A program made the position numbers and the translations under genes. A stretch of DNA of 64,000 nucleotides from Cytobacillus gottheilii (lineage in GTDB: Bacteria > Bacillota > Bacilli > Bacillales > Cytobacillaceae), in the NCBI RefSeq assembly GCF_900166665.1, contig NZ_LT800494.1, positions 3,556,061-3,620,060 of the forward strand, given 5' to 3'. Below are positions 17,203 through 26,625 of this stretch, piece after piece. Positions within the stretch are counted from its first letter, which is position 1. Every line of letters starts with the position of its first letter. Below the pieces are notes generated by a model that worked only from the letters and a program-made list of their open reading frames with translations, made no database searches and was not told the origin of the DNA.

Positions 17203-18237
17203 TTACAAATTCCGAATATCCTTAATCAGCATTTCAACATTTTCCTTTTTCGTAGCCCAGCTGGTGCAGAATCTTACAACACTGTTCTCATCATCCACTT
17301 TTCCCCAATAGGAAAACGAATATTTGTCACCTAATTTCGATAACACTTCATTCGGTAAAATCGGAAACTGCTGATTGGTTTTGGAATCATATCGCAGTGA
17401 ATAACCCTTCTCTACAAACGCCTCCCGGATCATCAGCGCCATTTCAACAGCATGATTAGATATGTCATAATATAAGCCATCTTCAAATAGGGTTTCAAAC
17501 TGAATGCCCAATAATCTTCCTTTCGCCAGCATTCCGCCTTTTTGCTTGATCATATACCGAAAATCTTTTTTAAGAGAATCATTTATGATTACGACCGCTT
17601 CCCCGAACAGCGCTCCTAATTTCGTTCCGCCGATATAGAATACATCACAAAGTTTAGCAATATCCGCTAAAGATAAATCACTGCCTTCTGAGACGAGACC
17701 ATATCCTAAGCGAGCGCCATCCATAAATAACGGTAAATCACATTCCCGGCAAACTTTGCTTAATTCCTCCAATTCAGATTTACTGTAGGTCGTCCCATTT
17801 TCGGTAGGGTGCGATATGTAAACCAATCCTGGCTGTACCATATGTTCATGTGCGGCATCATTCCAATGAGCTTCATATAATTCTTTTACCTGATCTGCTT
17901 TCATTTTCCCATCATCACTGGGCAAAGTAAGCACTTTGTGACCGGTCGCTTCAATGGCACCCGTTTCGTGATCAGCGATATGTCCTGTAACGGCAGCCAC
18001 TGCTCCCTGATGCGGGCGCAATATGGAAGAGATAATCGTTGTATTCGTTTGTGTTCCTCCAACTAAAAAGTGAACATCAGCATTCTCTGCATCACACGCT
18101 TTTCTAATATACTCTCTGGCTTTTTCACAATGCTCATCCATTCCATACCCAGGCGATTGTTCTTCATTCGTATCGATGAGCATTTGCAGAATTCGCGGAT
18201 GTGCACCTTCTGCATAATCATTTTCAAATCGTATCAT
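17203..18237 (-). CDS. Low-specificity L-threonine aldolase family protein
   Basis: 344 residues, fold-type I PLP enzyme. K206 in YIGGTKLGAL is the Schiff-base lysine, D173 in FMDGARLGY pairs with the pyridine nitrogen, and HIADHETGAIEATGHKV is typical of the GLY1/beta-eliminating lyase family. It cleaves L-threonine or L-allo-threonine to glycine and acetaldehyde in the cytosol. Start ATG 18237 lies behind GTGGAGGAC. It lies 20 bases downstream of msrA on the same strand and ends in a strong hairpin. Confidence 0.85.
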   Translation of the reverse strand: MIRFENDYAEGAHPRILQMLIDTNEEQSPGYGMDEHCEKAREYIRKACDAENADVHFLVGGTQTNTTIISSILRPHQGAVAAVTGHIADHETGAIEATGHKVLTLPSDDGKMKADQVKELYEAHWNDAAHEHMVQPGLVYISHPTENGTTYSKSELEELSKVCRECDLPLFMDGARLGYGLVSEGSDLSLADIAKLCDVFYIGGTKLGALFGEAVVIINDSLKKDFRYMIKQKGGMLAKGRLLGIQFETLFEDGLYYDISNHAVEMALMIREAFVEKGYSLRYDSKTNQQFPILPNEVLSKLGDKYSFSYWGKVDDENSVVRFCTSWATKKENVEMLIKDIRNL

Positions 18238-18257
18238 TTATAGTCCTCCACTTTAAC

Positions 18258-18728
18258 CTACTTGTATTTGTTTAATAATTCTTCTGGAATATGACAATAA
18301 TCATCTGGACATCGAGCTAACCGATCTTGATGTTCCTCTACACTTCTCACATAGTTTATAAGAGGCAGTACTTCCACAACGATAAGGTCATAATCACTTC
18401 TCTCACTAAGAAACGTCTTCGCCTCGATTAAGTGTTCAGGATCTGCACTGTATACACCTGTTCTATATTTCTTCCCAACATCCTGACCTTGTTTATTCAA
18501 ACTGTATGGATCAATAATTTCGAAAAAATAGCCCATTAATTCTGTGATCGTCACCACGTTCGGATCAAATTCTGTTTTTACACATTCCGCGTAGTCATCA
18601 TATTCACCTTGGAGTGTTTGACTTGTTCCATTCGCTCGTCCCGCTTCTGTAAACCTAACTCCAGGTAAAGTTTTTATAAAAGCTTGCACACCCCATAAAC
18701 ATCCGCCTGCAAAATATACTGTTTCCAT
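18258..18728 (-). CDS. msrA: Peptide-methionine (S)-S-oxide reductase
   Basis: 156 residues. The catalytic Cys10 sits in AGGCLWG (usually GCFWG; the Phe is Leu here). YDDYAECVKTEFDP and the GKKYRTGVY segment match the MsrA fold. It reduces S-methionine sulfoxide in proteins and free Met with thioredoxin. No recycling Cys-rich C-terminal tail and no fused MsrB domain is seen. AAGGAGAATCAC precedes ATG 18728. Probably co-transcribed with the aldolase gene. Confidence 0.88.
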   Translation of the reverse strand: METVYFAGGCLWGVQAFIKTLPGVRFTEAGRANGTSQTLQGEYDDYAECVKTEFDPNVVTITELMGYFFEIIDPYSLNKQGQDVGKKYRTGVYSADPEHLIEAKTFLSERSDYDLIVVEVLPLINYVRSVEEHQDRLARCPDDYCHIPEELLNKYK

Positions 18729-18857
18729 AGTGATTCTCCTTATTAGCTTATCAGTCTAATCAAAATCAGGTTGATACCGCTTCGTTATATCTGAAAAAAC
18801 CAACAGTTCTTTATTAGAAGTTTAATATGAATATAGTTAGCGCGCAAAAATAAATCT

Positions 18858-19163
18858 TCACTCTAGCATATTAAAGCGCGGAAAATAATTGCGCACCAAA
18901 AATCCGCCAAATACTATGAATAAGATCGGCATGAAGATCCCGCCAACTGTAAAACCGGTAATTCCAAAAATGATACAAATGATCCCAAACCATGCAGCCA
19001 GTGAATGGATCGTATAAGAAATGATGGAGCCAATAAACGTGAGTGTCCGCCCTAAAAATAGCTCCCCTTTAGGCTCTCTTAACATATGGCGAATACTTAA
19101 AATAAAGCTCCAGACCAATAATACCGGGATACCCCATATTAAGAACATTGCAAATAAATCCAT
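18858..19163 (-). CDS. Small membrane protein, unknown
   Basis: 101 residues, three hydrophobic segments (about 5-23, 39-58 and 60-91, the last possibly two helices). The cytosolic loop RHMLREPKGELFLG is basic. GGAGAGTGGAAA lies before ATG 19163. No family recognised. A single gene between msrA and a repeat copy. Confidence 0.6.
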   Translation of the reverse strand: MDLFAMFLIWGIPVLLVWSFILSIRHMLREPKGELFLGRTLTFIGSIISYTIHSLAAWFGIICIIFGITGFTVGGIFMPILFIVFGGFLVRNYFPRFNMLE

Positions 19164-19330
19164 TTTCCACTCTCCTAATCTTCAACACTCTTTAAATTTT
19201 TGTAAAAGATTCTTATACATACTCTATATCCTGTGTTTTAAAGGACAGGTTCAGAGGGTTAAGCCATTAGTTTATTTACGGATGGTCAGTTTTTCTGCTT
19301 AATTACAGTTTGTAGATCTTTTCGGGGTTA

Positions 19331-19517
19331 AATAAGCGGAGCTTTTCCACTTATTTGCTTTTTTGAGCACTATTTTGGTTAAATAAGCGGAGCTTTTCCG
19401 CTTATGTAGAGAAAAAACAGTCATTTTCATGTTTTTTGAGGAGATAGTCGGAATTTCTCCCTTTATTTTAGCTATATTCCGTACAATTTTATAAATAAGG
19501 GAAGTTTCTCCGCTTAT
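19331..19517. repeat. AATAAGCGGAG-family repeat, complete copy
   Basis: 187 bp with the same inverted termini as the tandem units (AATAAGCGGAG at 19331, CTCCGCTTAT ending 19517) and the same internal CATGTTTTTTGAGGAGATAG segment. A GGACAGGTTC box lies upstream at about 19242. A minus-strand frame through it (19299-19634) is a repeat artefact. Confidence 0.85.
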
Positions 19518-19673
19518 CTTCTCACTCACTGCATCATGGAAATCGAAACTGCTACAATCCTTTCTTACTATCCCAATCGCCAACGAAAATACCAAACTAA
19601 GAGCAGCAGTTTTCATTTTCAATATCCTATGCAACTTGCTTTTTCCACTCTCCTACTTCTTTAAAGCATGAAA

Positions 19674-19700
19674 ATAGCTGCCGATGAGCAGCTATAATAC
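19674..19700 (-). terminator. Weak hairpin after the small membrane protein
   Basis: ATAGCTGC - CGATGA - GCAGCTAT, followed on the minus strand by ATTTTC. It lies 15 to 30 bases past the stop at 19712. The GCAGCT core recurs in many terminators of this window. Confidence 0.4.
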
Positions 19701-19711
19701 TTAAAAATTTT

Positions 19712-19918
19712 TCACAAGCTTATTAAATTCACTGCAACTATTATGGATAAGGAAGCCCAAATAATAAATAGCAGTGCAACCAGGTGAGGAGACATTTCAT
19801 CTTTTATTGCTTTTATGAAAGACAAGATAAAGATATACCCAAAAATTAAGGAAAGAATTGCATAAATAAAAAACAAAATAAACCGTCCTTTCAATAATCC
19901 ATTTAACGCACAATCCAT
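19712..19918 (-). CDS. Small membrane protein (68 aa), possibly frameshifted at its start
   Basis: Two clear hydrophobic segments (about 12-34 and 45-66) with an acidic loop (KAIKDEMSPH). ATG 19918 has no good ribosome site. An overlapping frame (19797-19997) has a better one (AAAGGGGAAAG) and starts MYVPDLSCEKFVRMES before losing coding sense, so one gene split by a frameshift near 19900 is possible. No family recognised. Confidence 0.4.
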   Translation of the reverse strand: MDCALNGLLKGRFILFFIYAILSLIFGYIFILSFIKAIKDEMSPHLVALLFIIWASLSIIVAVNLISL

Positions 19919-20029
19919 ATTTTAACATAACGTTCCAAAAGGATTCCATTCTCACAAACTTTTCGCAAGACAGATCAGGGACATACATTTTAAACAAACT
20001 TTCCCCTTTTATAAAACTATATCACCCGT

Positions 20030-20491
20030 CTAATCATTCACCTGTTCGTTGTGTAATTTCTTTTCAAGAATGATTTTATGCCATCCTTTTTCGTCAGTAT
20101 ACGTACTTAGCACGTCGAATCCATTTTTGATATTCAAGATCAGCATATGACGCCATTTATTCATAGTTTTTGTTTGAACAACTCGATACCCTTTTTCCAT
20201 TAGATATTGATGCTGTTTTCGCATTAAGGCAGAAGCAATGCCGCTGTTTCTGTAATTAGGATCTACCCCTCCTAACCAGCTATAAAATGTTGTAGCATCA
20301 TGTTCATATCCAATCTTATACCCAACCACTTTCATATCAAGCATCGCAGTAACAAACAACAGTTTAGGTTTGTTTGCCATCTTGTTTATCAGATCATCAT
20401 CACAGCCAAAAATAACTTTATGTAATTCTATAATTCCATCTAAAATAGGATCATCAGAGATTGAATTAGTAATAACATAATTAATACACAC
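20030..20491 (-). CDS. GNAT family N-acetyltransferase
   Basis: 153 residues, GTG start at 20491 with GGAGG 7 bases upstream. GNAT fold: motif A V-D-P-N-Y-R-N-S-G-I-A-S-A-L (RNSGIA in place of the consensus Q/R-x-x-G-x-G/A acetyl-CoA loop), then NGFDVLSTYTDEKGWHKIILEKKL. It transfers acetyl from acetyl-CoA to an unknown amine. Single gene. Confidence 0.75.
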   Translation of the reverse strand: MCINYVITNSISDDPILDGIIELHKVIFGCDDDLINKMANKPKLLFVTAMLDMKVVGYKIGYEHDATTFYSWLGGVDPNYRNSGIASALMRKQHQYLMEKGYRVVQTKTMNKWRHMLILNIKNGFDVLSTYTDEKGWHKIILEKKLHNEQVND

Positions 20492-20552
20492 AAATTTTCC
20501 TCCATTCAGTTGAGGAGTTCAGCATAAATATTATCATATTCGGAACTCATTT

Positions 20553-20861
20553 TTGCTGCAGCCGTTAATATCCATTTCACAAATTGATAAAAAACAGTAT
20601 ATTGAATTTAAGGATGCCAAATTAAATATTAGAGAGAAAACTTCCTATAAAGATATTAATAAGGTACTTTCTAAAGCAAATCCGTTCGGAGGTAATTCTA
20701 GGGTTAATGGAGATGGCTATCATCCCGAGAGGCAAATATATATATTTGTAACCGTAAGTGGTATCGGTAAAAAGATGATTACTGTCGTATATGATTCTAA
20801 AACTCAAAGACCAATTGCAGCCAGTTCTAATTTAAATAGAAAAAATCCATACAGCTCCTAG
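20553..20861 (+). CDS. Hypothetical protein, probably N-terminally truncated
   Basis: 102 codons from a TTG at 20553 with no ribosome site. The frame is open back to about 20500 without ATG or GTG, so the true N-terminus seems lost. The C-terminal half looks like a real small domain (GYHPERQIYIFVTVSGIGKK, then MITVVYDSKTQRP). The stop lies inside a terminator hairpin. No family recognised. Confidence 0.35.
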   Translation: MLQPLISISQIDKKQYIEFKDAKLNIREKTSYKDINKVLSKANPFGGNSRVNGDGYHPERQIYIFVTVSGIGKKMITVVYDSKTQRPIAASSNLNRKNPYSS

Positions 20862-20884
20862 GTGGAATTGTATGGGTTTTATTC
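20845..20884 (+). terminator. Hairpin with T-rich tail
   Basis: ATCCATACA (20845-20853) pairs with TGTATGGGT (20869-20877), then TTTATTCTT. It overlaps the end of the preceding ORF, supporting that ORF as a real or recently real gene. Confidence 0.6.
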
Positions 20885-20911
20885 TTAAAATCTGAATGAA
20901 ATCAACCAGAG

Positions 20912-21289
20912 CTAATTCCCTATACCCTCAAAAAACTCCCTCATATCCTCGGGCAATTCCTCAACTGCCAGAACTTTTAATTTTTCAGTTCCTGGAGAAG
21001 TCATAATCACATAAGACTTATTGTGATACTCAAAAAGTGAGAATTGACCAACCCTTTTGGCAGTACGATTTTGAATATACTCAAAATCCTCTTCAGAAAA
21101 GTTGTCTTCATATCCGTCTAACATCAGCTTCTGTATTTCTTCATAGCTGTCCGCAAAAGTCAATTCTTGATACAATTCAATTGAGTTTTTCGGTTTATAA
21201 ATGTGCGTATAATACAATACCCCAACTGTAACGAAAGTGATGATCGAGTAGATGATCCAGGTATTAACCTTTCTCTCTTTTGTATTCAT
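20912..21289 (-). CDS. Single-pass membrane protein, unknown
   Basis: 125 residues. One N-terminal membrane helix (about 10-28, IIYSIITFVTVGVLYY) after a basic start, then an extracytoplasmic acidic domain ending FFEGIGN. ATG overlaps the stop of the preceding 74-residue gene (ATGA, 21286-21289), so the two form a coupled pair. No domain recognised. Confidence 0.6.
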   Translation of the reverse strand: MNTKERKVNTWIIYSIITFVTVGVLYYTHIYKPKNSIELYQELTFADSYEEIQKLMLDGYEDNFSEEDFEYIQNRTAKRVGQFSLFEYHNKSYVIMTSPGTEKLKVLAVEELPEDMREFFEGIGN

Positions 21290-21510
21290 GACATCATTTG
21301 CGTGAAGATATAAAGCTGATAAAACCCTGGCGCTCCCAAAGCGAGGAAAAGAGTAATAACGGCAAAAAGCTTCGATTGTTTTGTTAGACGGTCATCACCC
21401 TTTTTGAGATGCTCAAAGTATGTAAGGGTGAAGTAAAGACATCCAGTAAACATAATAGCTGAAAATACCCCTAACCAAATTCCAATTGACCCTAACGCTA
21501 ATTGATCCAT
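21286..21510 (-). CDS. Small membrane protein (74 aa)
   Basis: Two hydrophobic segments (about 7-30 and 48-70) separated by a charged loop (EHLKKGDDRLTKQSK). GAAGGGAAGTGATTTGA precedes ATG 21510. Translationally coupled to the next gene. Family not recognised. Confidence 0.55.
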   Translation of the reverse strand: MDQLALGSIGIWLGVFSAIMFTGCLYFTLTYFEHLKKGDDRLTKQSKLFAVITLFLALGAPGFYQLYIFTQMMS

Positions 21511-21658
21511 TCAAATCACTTCCCTTCTAAAATATTAAACTATTCCTAATTTTACCTTTTATTAGTTTACCATTTCTTCATTCCGTCTGCCTCTTGAGTC
21601 AAAAATAAATATCTGAATCATTCTGCATCATGTTCAATATAACAGCTAAAAAATGTGG

Positions 21659-21955
21659 CTATGAACTAAAATAATATTCTAAAACACGAATATTCAATGT
21701 CATGTGTTGGATATTTAAACAAGCCCGTTCCATTGCGCTGCGCACTCTCGCATTCCGAGGGGAGAAAGCTGAGCCTCTTCGGCACGCCTGCGAGGTCGCA
21801 CCCTTTCCTCTATTTCCATCCGGAGTCAAGAGTCCCCACTCCATTTCACTCATGTTTGTTAAAATAACAAATAAAAAACCGAATGATTAGAAAGATTCCT
21901 AACCATTCGGTTCATTGGTCGTGTTAGATACTTATGACCCAGTCTCACTTGTGTA
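21659..21955. repeat. Interspersed repeat, copy 1, with GC-rich insert
   Basis: Shares both ends with 41283-41461: left part AAAATAATATTCTAAAACACGAATATTCA-like, right part a CCGAATGATTAG hairpin followed by GTGTTA(G/A)ATACTTATG. Copy 1 carries an extra ~100 bp GC-rich centre (about 21735-21835, CATTCCGAGGGGAGAAAGC) of a type widespread between Bacillus genes. The right-hand hairpin (ACCGAATG...CATTCGGT, about 21878-21912) could act as a terminator. Confidence 0.6.
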
Positions 21956-21968
21956 CTGGAAATTTTAT

Positions 21969-24353
21969 CTAACTCAAAGTCTGTTTTTCAGCCAAAATTT
22001 TATATTTGTTATCGCCTAAAGATTCAACTTTTCTCTGCTCTTTCCCATTAAGAGCTACTACAACGTCATCGCTTATACCATGTACAATGAATTGAACTTT
22101 CGCCCAGTCTGGATCATATTTGTCTTGTCCTCTGGATGTTGTTATTTCCAATCGATTATCTTTTAGAATTGCTTCAAAAGTGCATTCAAAAAAGGCACCA
22201 TTTTCATAATTAAATGACTTACCATCATCTTCGTAGTATGTGAAAGAGGAAGAATGGCCTTCTGTTGGATAAATATGAACGGTCAGCTCACTTTCCTTTG
22301 TTTCAGTTGAGCTCTTTACTGTTCCGTGAGTTAAAATTGCACCTTCTTTTACAAAAATCGGCAGAGTAGACAAGTCCGCTTCAACAAGATGATGTTGTCC
22401 GCCTTCTAGTTTTTCCTCTGTCCAATAATTTACCCAGCTGCCTTCAGGCAAATAAACGACTCTGTGAAACGTATCAGGTGTTAGGATTGGGGCAACGATC
22501 ATGTCAGATCCAATCATGAATTGATCTGACAAATTAAATGTATTTTTATCAGTCGGATATTCCAATACAAGCGGCCTCATAACCGGTACACCTGTAACAC
22601 TTGCTTCTTTAAATAGAGTATATAAATACGGAAGCCATACATATCTCTCCTGAATATACTTTCTAATTACCTTTTCATACTCTTCACCAAATGACCAAGG
22701 CTCTTGGGAAATCGAACTTTGTTCACTATGGTTTCTAAAGTATGGTGTGAATGTGCCAAATTGTGTCCAGCGAGTCAGTAATTGACCATTTGAATCATGT
22801 GCAAATCCTCCAACATCCGGTCCGCAGAAAGGTATACCCGACATTCCTAAGTTCATACACATCGGAATGGCCATTTGCAAATGCTCCCAGAAGCTGCGAT
22901 TATCGCCTGTCCATACGGATGCATAGCGCTGAACACCAGCATACCCAGCACGAGTTAATAAGAATGGACGATTTCCATCAAGTTGGCGCTTCATTCCTTC
23001 ATATGTCGATTCTTCCATAAGAAAACCGTAAATATTATGCAGCTCTCGATGCGTTTTAGGATCGCCATCATTTTCGTGGATTACTTTGACATCCATTGTT
23101 TTGGTTTCATTAAAGACGGCTGGTTCATTCATATCATTCCAGATACCTTCGATTCCTAATTCGGTATAAAATTGATATTTGTCTCCCCACCATTTTCGAA
23201 CCTCACTGTTTGTAAAGTCAGGAAATGCGCTATTTCCAGGCCATACCGGTCCAAAATAAATATTTCCTTCAATATATTTACAGAAATAATCATTTCTAAC
23301 GCCTTCTTGATAAATGTAGTATTCAGGGTCTTCTTTTACACCAGGATCTACTATAGGCACTACTTGAATACCTGCATCCTTCAGCTCCTGGATTAATTTT
23401 TTTGGATTAGGAAATCTGTCTTCATCAAATGTAAATACCCGATAGCCATCCATGTAATGAATGTCCAGATATACAGCATCTAACGGAATGTCTTTTTCCT
23501 TAAATGCAGCAACCAGGTCCCTTACCTCCTGCTCGGACTTATAGCTATAACGGGATTGATGATAACCTAATGACCATTTGGGCGGAAGCGGCATTTTACC
23601 TGTAATATCAGTATATTGTTCCAGCACATTCTTTGGGGAAGGTCCTGCAAATACGTAATAATCCAATTGACCAGCTTCAGCAGAAAATGAATACATGTCT
23701 GTCGATGATTTCATGTCAAAAACCGTCTTGGATGTATTATCAAAGAAAATTCCATAGGCACTTCCGTTTCGAATACTCATAAAATAAGGAATTGATTGAT
23801 ACAGAGCATCGATTTCAGGGTTATGTGGCGCATAAACATCCGTGTTCCACATCGTCATCTTTTCGCCGCGTTTATCAAGGAAGCTTGTTTTTTCACCAAA
23901 TCCATAAAAATGATCATCTTGATCCATTTTCTTATAGCAAATCACTTCTTGATTACTGGAATAGCCCATTCCTTCTTTTGCATCGCTGACAATTAACTGA
24001 CCTTGTGAATCATAAATCGATATCAAAACAGGAGCTTTTTTGATCACCAGTTTTATTTTTTGAGACGTTACAGCTATTTCGTCCTTGCCTTCATCAATCG
24101 TAACTTCAACTTCTTCCGGTTCCTTTATCACTGCGAGACTGGATTTTTGTATCGGTACACTTTTTGGATTCATGATCATCCGAACAATATCATCTCGATA
24201 AAATTGAACAGAGACAAAACCATTTTCACACTGAAGCTCAACTGAGTTATTTCCTTTTGTTTTATAGGAAACAAGTGCACCTATATTTTTATAAGCAGTA
24301 TTCAATAATTTTTTTTCATTTTCAGGCAGTATTGCAAAACTAGTATCTTGCAT
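21969..24353 (-). CDS. Glycoside hydrolase family 31 alpha-glucosidase
   Basis: 794 residues. An N-terminal beta-sandwich (about 1-235) precedes the (beta/alpha)8 barrel, whose signature IWNDMNEP contains the nucleophile D407. A WTGDNRSFWEHL segment follows, probably holding the acid/base Asp, then C-terminal beta domains. It hydrolyses terminal alpha-linked glucose from oligosaccharides. No signal peptide, so cytosolic. AGGAGGTCACAAA precedes ATG 24353. It lies 47 bases after the MalG gene, so it probably acts on sugars imported by that system. Linkage preference (alpha-1,4, alpha-1,6 or alpha-1,3) cannot be read from sequence. Confidence 0.92.
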   Translation of the reverse strand: MQDTSFAILPENEKKLLNTAYKNIGALVSYKTKGNNSVELQCENGFVSVQFYRDDIVRMIMNPKSVPIQKSSLAVIKEPEEVEVTIDEGKDEIAVTSQKIKLVIKKAPVLISIYDSQGQLIVSDAKEGMGYSSNQEVICYKKMDQDDHFYGFGEKTSFLDKRGEKMTMWNTDVYAPHNPEIDALYQSIPYFMSIRNGSAYGIFFDNTSKTVFDMKSSTDMYSFSAEAGQLDYYVFAGPSPKNVLEQYTDITGKMPLPPKWSLGYHQSRYSYKSEQEVRDLVAAFKEKDIPLDAVYLDIHYMDGYRVFTFDEDRFPNPKKLIQELKDAGIQVVPIVDPGVKEDPEYYIYQEGVRNDYFCKYIEGNIYFGPVWPGNSAFPDFTNSEVRKWWGDKYQFYTELGIEGIWNDMNEPAVFNETKTMDVKVIHENDGDPKTHRELHNIYGFLMEESTYEGMKRQLDGNRPFLLTRAGYAGVQRYASVWTGDNRSFWEHLQMAIPMCMNLGMSGIPFCGPDVGGFAHDSNGQLLTRWTQFGTFTPYFRNHSEQSSISQEPWSFGEEYEKVIRKYIQERYVWLPYLYTLFKEASVTGVPVMRPLVLEYPTDKNTFNLSDQFMIGSDMIVAPILTPDTFHRVVYLPEGSWVNYWTEEKLEGGQHHLVEADLSTLPIFVKEGAILTHGTVKSSTETKESELTVHIYPTEGHSSSFTYYEDDGKSFNYENGAFFECTFEAILKDNRLEITTSRGQDKYDPDWAKVQFIVHGISDDVVVALNGKEQRKVESLGDNKYKILAEKQTLS

Positions 24354-24400
24354 TTTGTGACCTCCTTGCTGTTTTTAAAAATATATACCAACCGATATGA

Positions 24401-25243
24401 TTACCCTTTTGTTGCTCCGGATGTTAGTCCGCTAATTAAATAACGCTGAAGCATTAGGAAAACGAGCGCAATCGGGATCGCAATTAAGATAGAACCGGCA
24501 GCAAACCTTGTAAAGTTATTGGCAAACTGCGCGTTTACAAAGTTATACAGCCCTAATGCCAATGTAAAGTTTTCCGGGCTTCGCAAAATAATTCTAGGTA
24601 AGATGAAGTCCATAAATGGAGCCATGAAATTAAATAAGGCTACAACTGCAAGGATTGGTTTTGCAAGCGGAAGCATGATGGTAAATAGGATTTTAAAATG
24701 ACCTGCTCCATCCATTTTTGCGGATTCATCCAATTCCCTAGGGATTGTATCAAAATAGCCTTTTACTAAAAACGCATTCATTGGTATGGACCCGCCAATA
24801 TAAACCAAGACTAATCCCCACAGAGTGTCCAGCAAACCAACTAGATTCAATAATATATAGATAGCCACCATTGCCATTAAAACAGGAAACATTTGAAGTA
24901 ATAGAAACGTATAGATTCCATATTTTCTGCCAAAGAAGCGATATCTTGAAAAAGCATAAGCAACTAATGAAACAAAAATGGTGGATCCAATAGAAGTCGC
25001 GGTTGCGACAATTAGCGTATTTTTATACCAAATTAAATAATCACTATCCGGATTTGTAAATAACCAAATATAGTGCTTAAAAGACCAGTTATCAGGGATG
25101 ATGTCTGCACCATATAAACTCGATCCTGGATTGAGTGATAGTCCAAATGTCCAAAGCAGGGGATATAGAATGATAATAAACATTACCAGTAAAAACCCAT
25201 AGATACCGGTTAATTCTAATCTGTTTTTTAGTTTGTGATTCAT
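24401..25243 (-). CDS. Maltodextrin-type ABC permease, MalG/MdxG-like
   Basis: 280 residues, six membrane helices. The EAA loop DESAKMDGAGHFKILFTIMLPLAKP (split here as DESAKMDGAGH and FKILFTIMLPLAKP) is where the ATPase docks. Ends with the basic tail GLTSGATKG. The ATG shares bases with the MalF stop (TAATG at 25241-25245). No ATPase gene is in the locus, so a shared MsmX-type ATPase encoded elsewhere is expected. Confidence 0.88.
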   Translation of the reverse strand: MNHKLKNRLELTGIYGFLLVMFIIILYPLLWTFGLSLNPGSSLYGADIIPDNWSFKHYIWLFTNPDSDYLIWYKNTLIVATATSIGSTIFVSLVAYAFSRYRFFGRKYGIYTFLLLQMFPVLMAMVAIYILLNLVGLLDTLWGLVLVYIGGSIPMNAFLVKGYFDTIPRELDESAKMDGAGHFKILFTIMLPLAKPILAVVALFNFMAPFMDFILPRIILRSPENFTLALGLYNFVNAQFANNFTRFAAGSILIAIPIALVFLMLQRYLISGLTSGATKG

Positions 25244-26526
25244 TACATTTCTCCCCCTTCTTTAAATGTGGATGTTTTTCTAAATTGGAAAAACGCAAAT
25301 ATCGCGACGATTAGACCAAGTATTAAGGAGATGGCCGCTGCAATACTGAATTGGCTTGATGTAAAGGTTAGATCGTATACCCATGAAATTAGAATATCCG
25401 TTCCTCCAGCATTCTGCCCCTGTACGGCAGGTCCACCCTGATTAAACAAGTAAATTAAATTGAAATTATTAAAGTTTCCTGCATATTGCATAATCAATAG
25501 CGGAGCAGTTGCAAACATTAAATGCGGAAACGTAATGAACCTGAATTTTTGCATTCGGCTGGCACCATCCATATCTGCCGCCTCATACCATTCACTTGAA
25601 ATACTCTGAAGAACACCAGTAAATAATGCAAATACAAACGGAAAGCCAAGCCATGTTTGGATACCGATTAAAGCAATTCGAGTCCAGAAGGGATCGCTCA
25701 GCCACGGAATACCCTCTCCGAATAAAGGCATGATAATATCTCTATTGATAGCACCAAAGTTATCATTAAATAGCGCTGTAAAAATTAGAATCGTTACAAA
25801 GCCCGGCACTGCCCATGGTAAAATCAATACGGTTCGAATTAATCTTTTCATTTTTACTCTTGGGTCATTAACAATAACAGCAAGGAACATAGCTAATGCA
25901 ATCTGGATGGTCGTGGCTACAAATGTCCAAATGAGCGTCCATGACAGAACGGAGAGAAATGTAGTTCTCCACATTGGGATCGTTACTAATGCTGTGAAAT
26001 TATCAAAGGCTACCCAATCTAATAGATTCTTTGGCGGCGAATTCATCAGCGTATAATTTGTAAACGCTAGAAATGCCATAAATAATAATGGGAAAATGAC
26101 AATAAATATTAATAAGAATAGTCCGGGACCTACTAGTAAATATGGAAAAGATGAATCCCATGCATTTAAAAATGATTCTTTTATGGAAGTGATTGCTGAG
26201 CCATCCTGTATTTTCTTTGCATCTCTGCGCGCATCTATGATGTTAGCAATATAGAAGGTCAGTCCAAAGCTTGTTAAAATTAACGCGATAATCCCCTGAC
26301 TTAATAATAGTCTCGAATCATCTACTGCTGGAATTTCCCCTAATGTAAAAAGTCCCCAGTACCCTATATTTAAGATGTCATAAAAGACGATAAAAAAGGC
26401 GGCTGATAGTATAAGGAATATTGTCCCCTTGATAAACCGTTTATTATACAATTGTCCAAGTCCTGGTATGATGGACAGTAAGGTGGCCATTTTCACGCTA
26501 TGTGAACGAGTTTGACCAGATGTCAT
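25243..26526 (-). CDS. Maltodextrin-type ABC permease, MalF/MdxF-like
   Basis: 427 residues from ATG 26526, chosen because AGGGAGGGG lies 6 bases upstream; an in-frame upstream start (26571) lacks one. The N-terminal SIIPGLGQLYNKRFIKGTIF segment and extra helices are typical of the Gram-positive MdxF type. EAA loop: YEAADMDGASRMQKFRFITF. It forms the membrane channel with the MalG-like subunit. Coupled to malG by stop/start overlap. Confidence 0.88.
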   Translation of the reverse strand: MTSGQTRSHSVKMATLLSIIPGLGQLYNKRFIKGTIFLILSAAFFIVFYDILNIGYWGLFTLGEIPAVDDSRLLLSQGIIALILTSFGLTFYIANIIDARRDAKKIQDGSAITSIKESFLNAWDSSFPYLLVGPGLFLLIFIVIFPLLFMAFLAFTNYTLMNSPPKNLLDWVAFDNFTALVTIPMWRTTFLSVLSWTLIWTFVATTIQIALAMFLAVIVNDPRVKMKRLIRTVLILPWAVPGFVTILIFTALFNDNFGAINRDIIMPLFGEGIPWLSDPFWTRIALIGIQTWLGFPFVFALFTGVLQSISSEWYEAADMDGASRMQKFRFITFPHLMFATAPLLIMQYAGNFNNFNLIYLFNQGGPAVQGQNAGGTDILISWVYDLTFTSSQFSIAAAISLILGLIVAIFAFFQFRKTSTFKEGGEM

Positions 26527-26625
26527 TTTGCACCCCTCCCTTTTCTCTTTGAAAGCATGATCTTTAACCATAAAATGGGCTTAAATGCTATCCATTTTCA
26601 TGGATAACATTTAAGCAATAATTGA

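Noticed and set aside
16264-17334. Several recurring plus-strand frames of 70 to 110 residues with ISGYF/RFLSK-like endings, and one minus-strand frame
   Set aside because: They repeat in register with the 248-bp units, have no ribosome sites and change with each unit; they are translations of the repeat.
19299-19634. Minus-strand frame of 111 residues with a signal-peptide-like start
   Set aside because: Most of it is translation of the 19331-19517 repeat copy; there is no ribosome site and the hydrophobic start is short.
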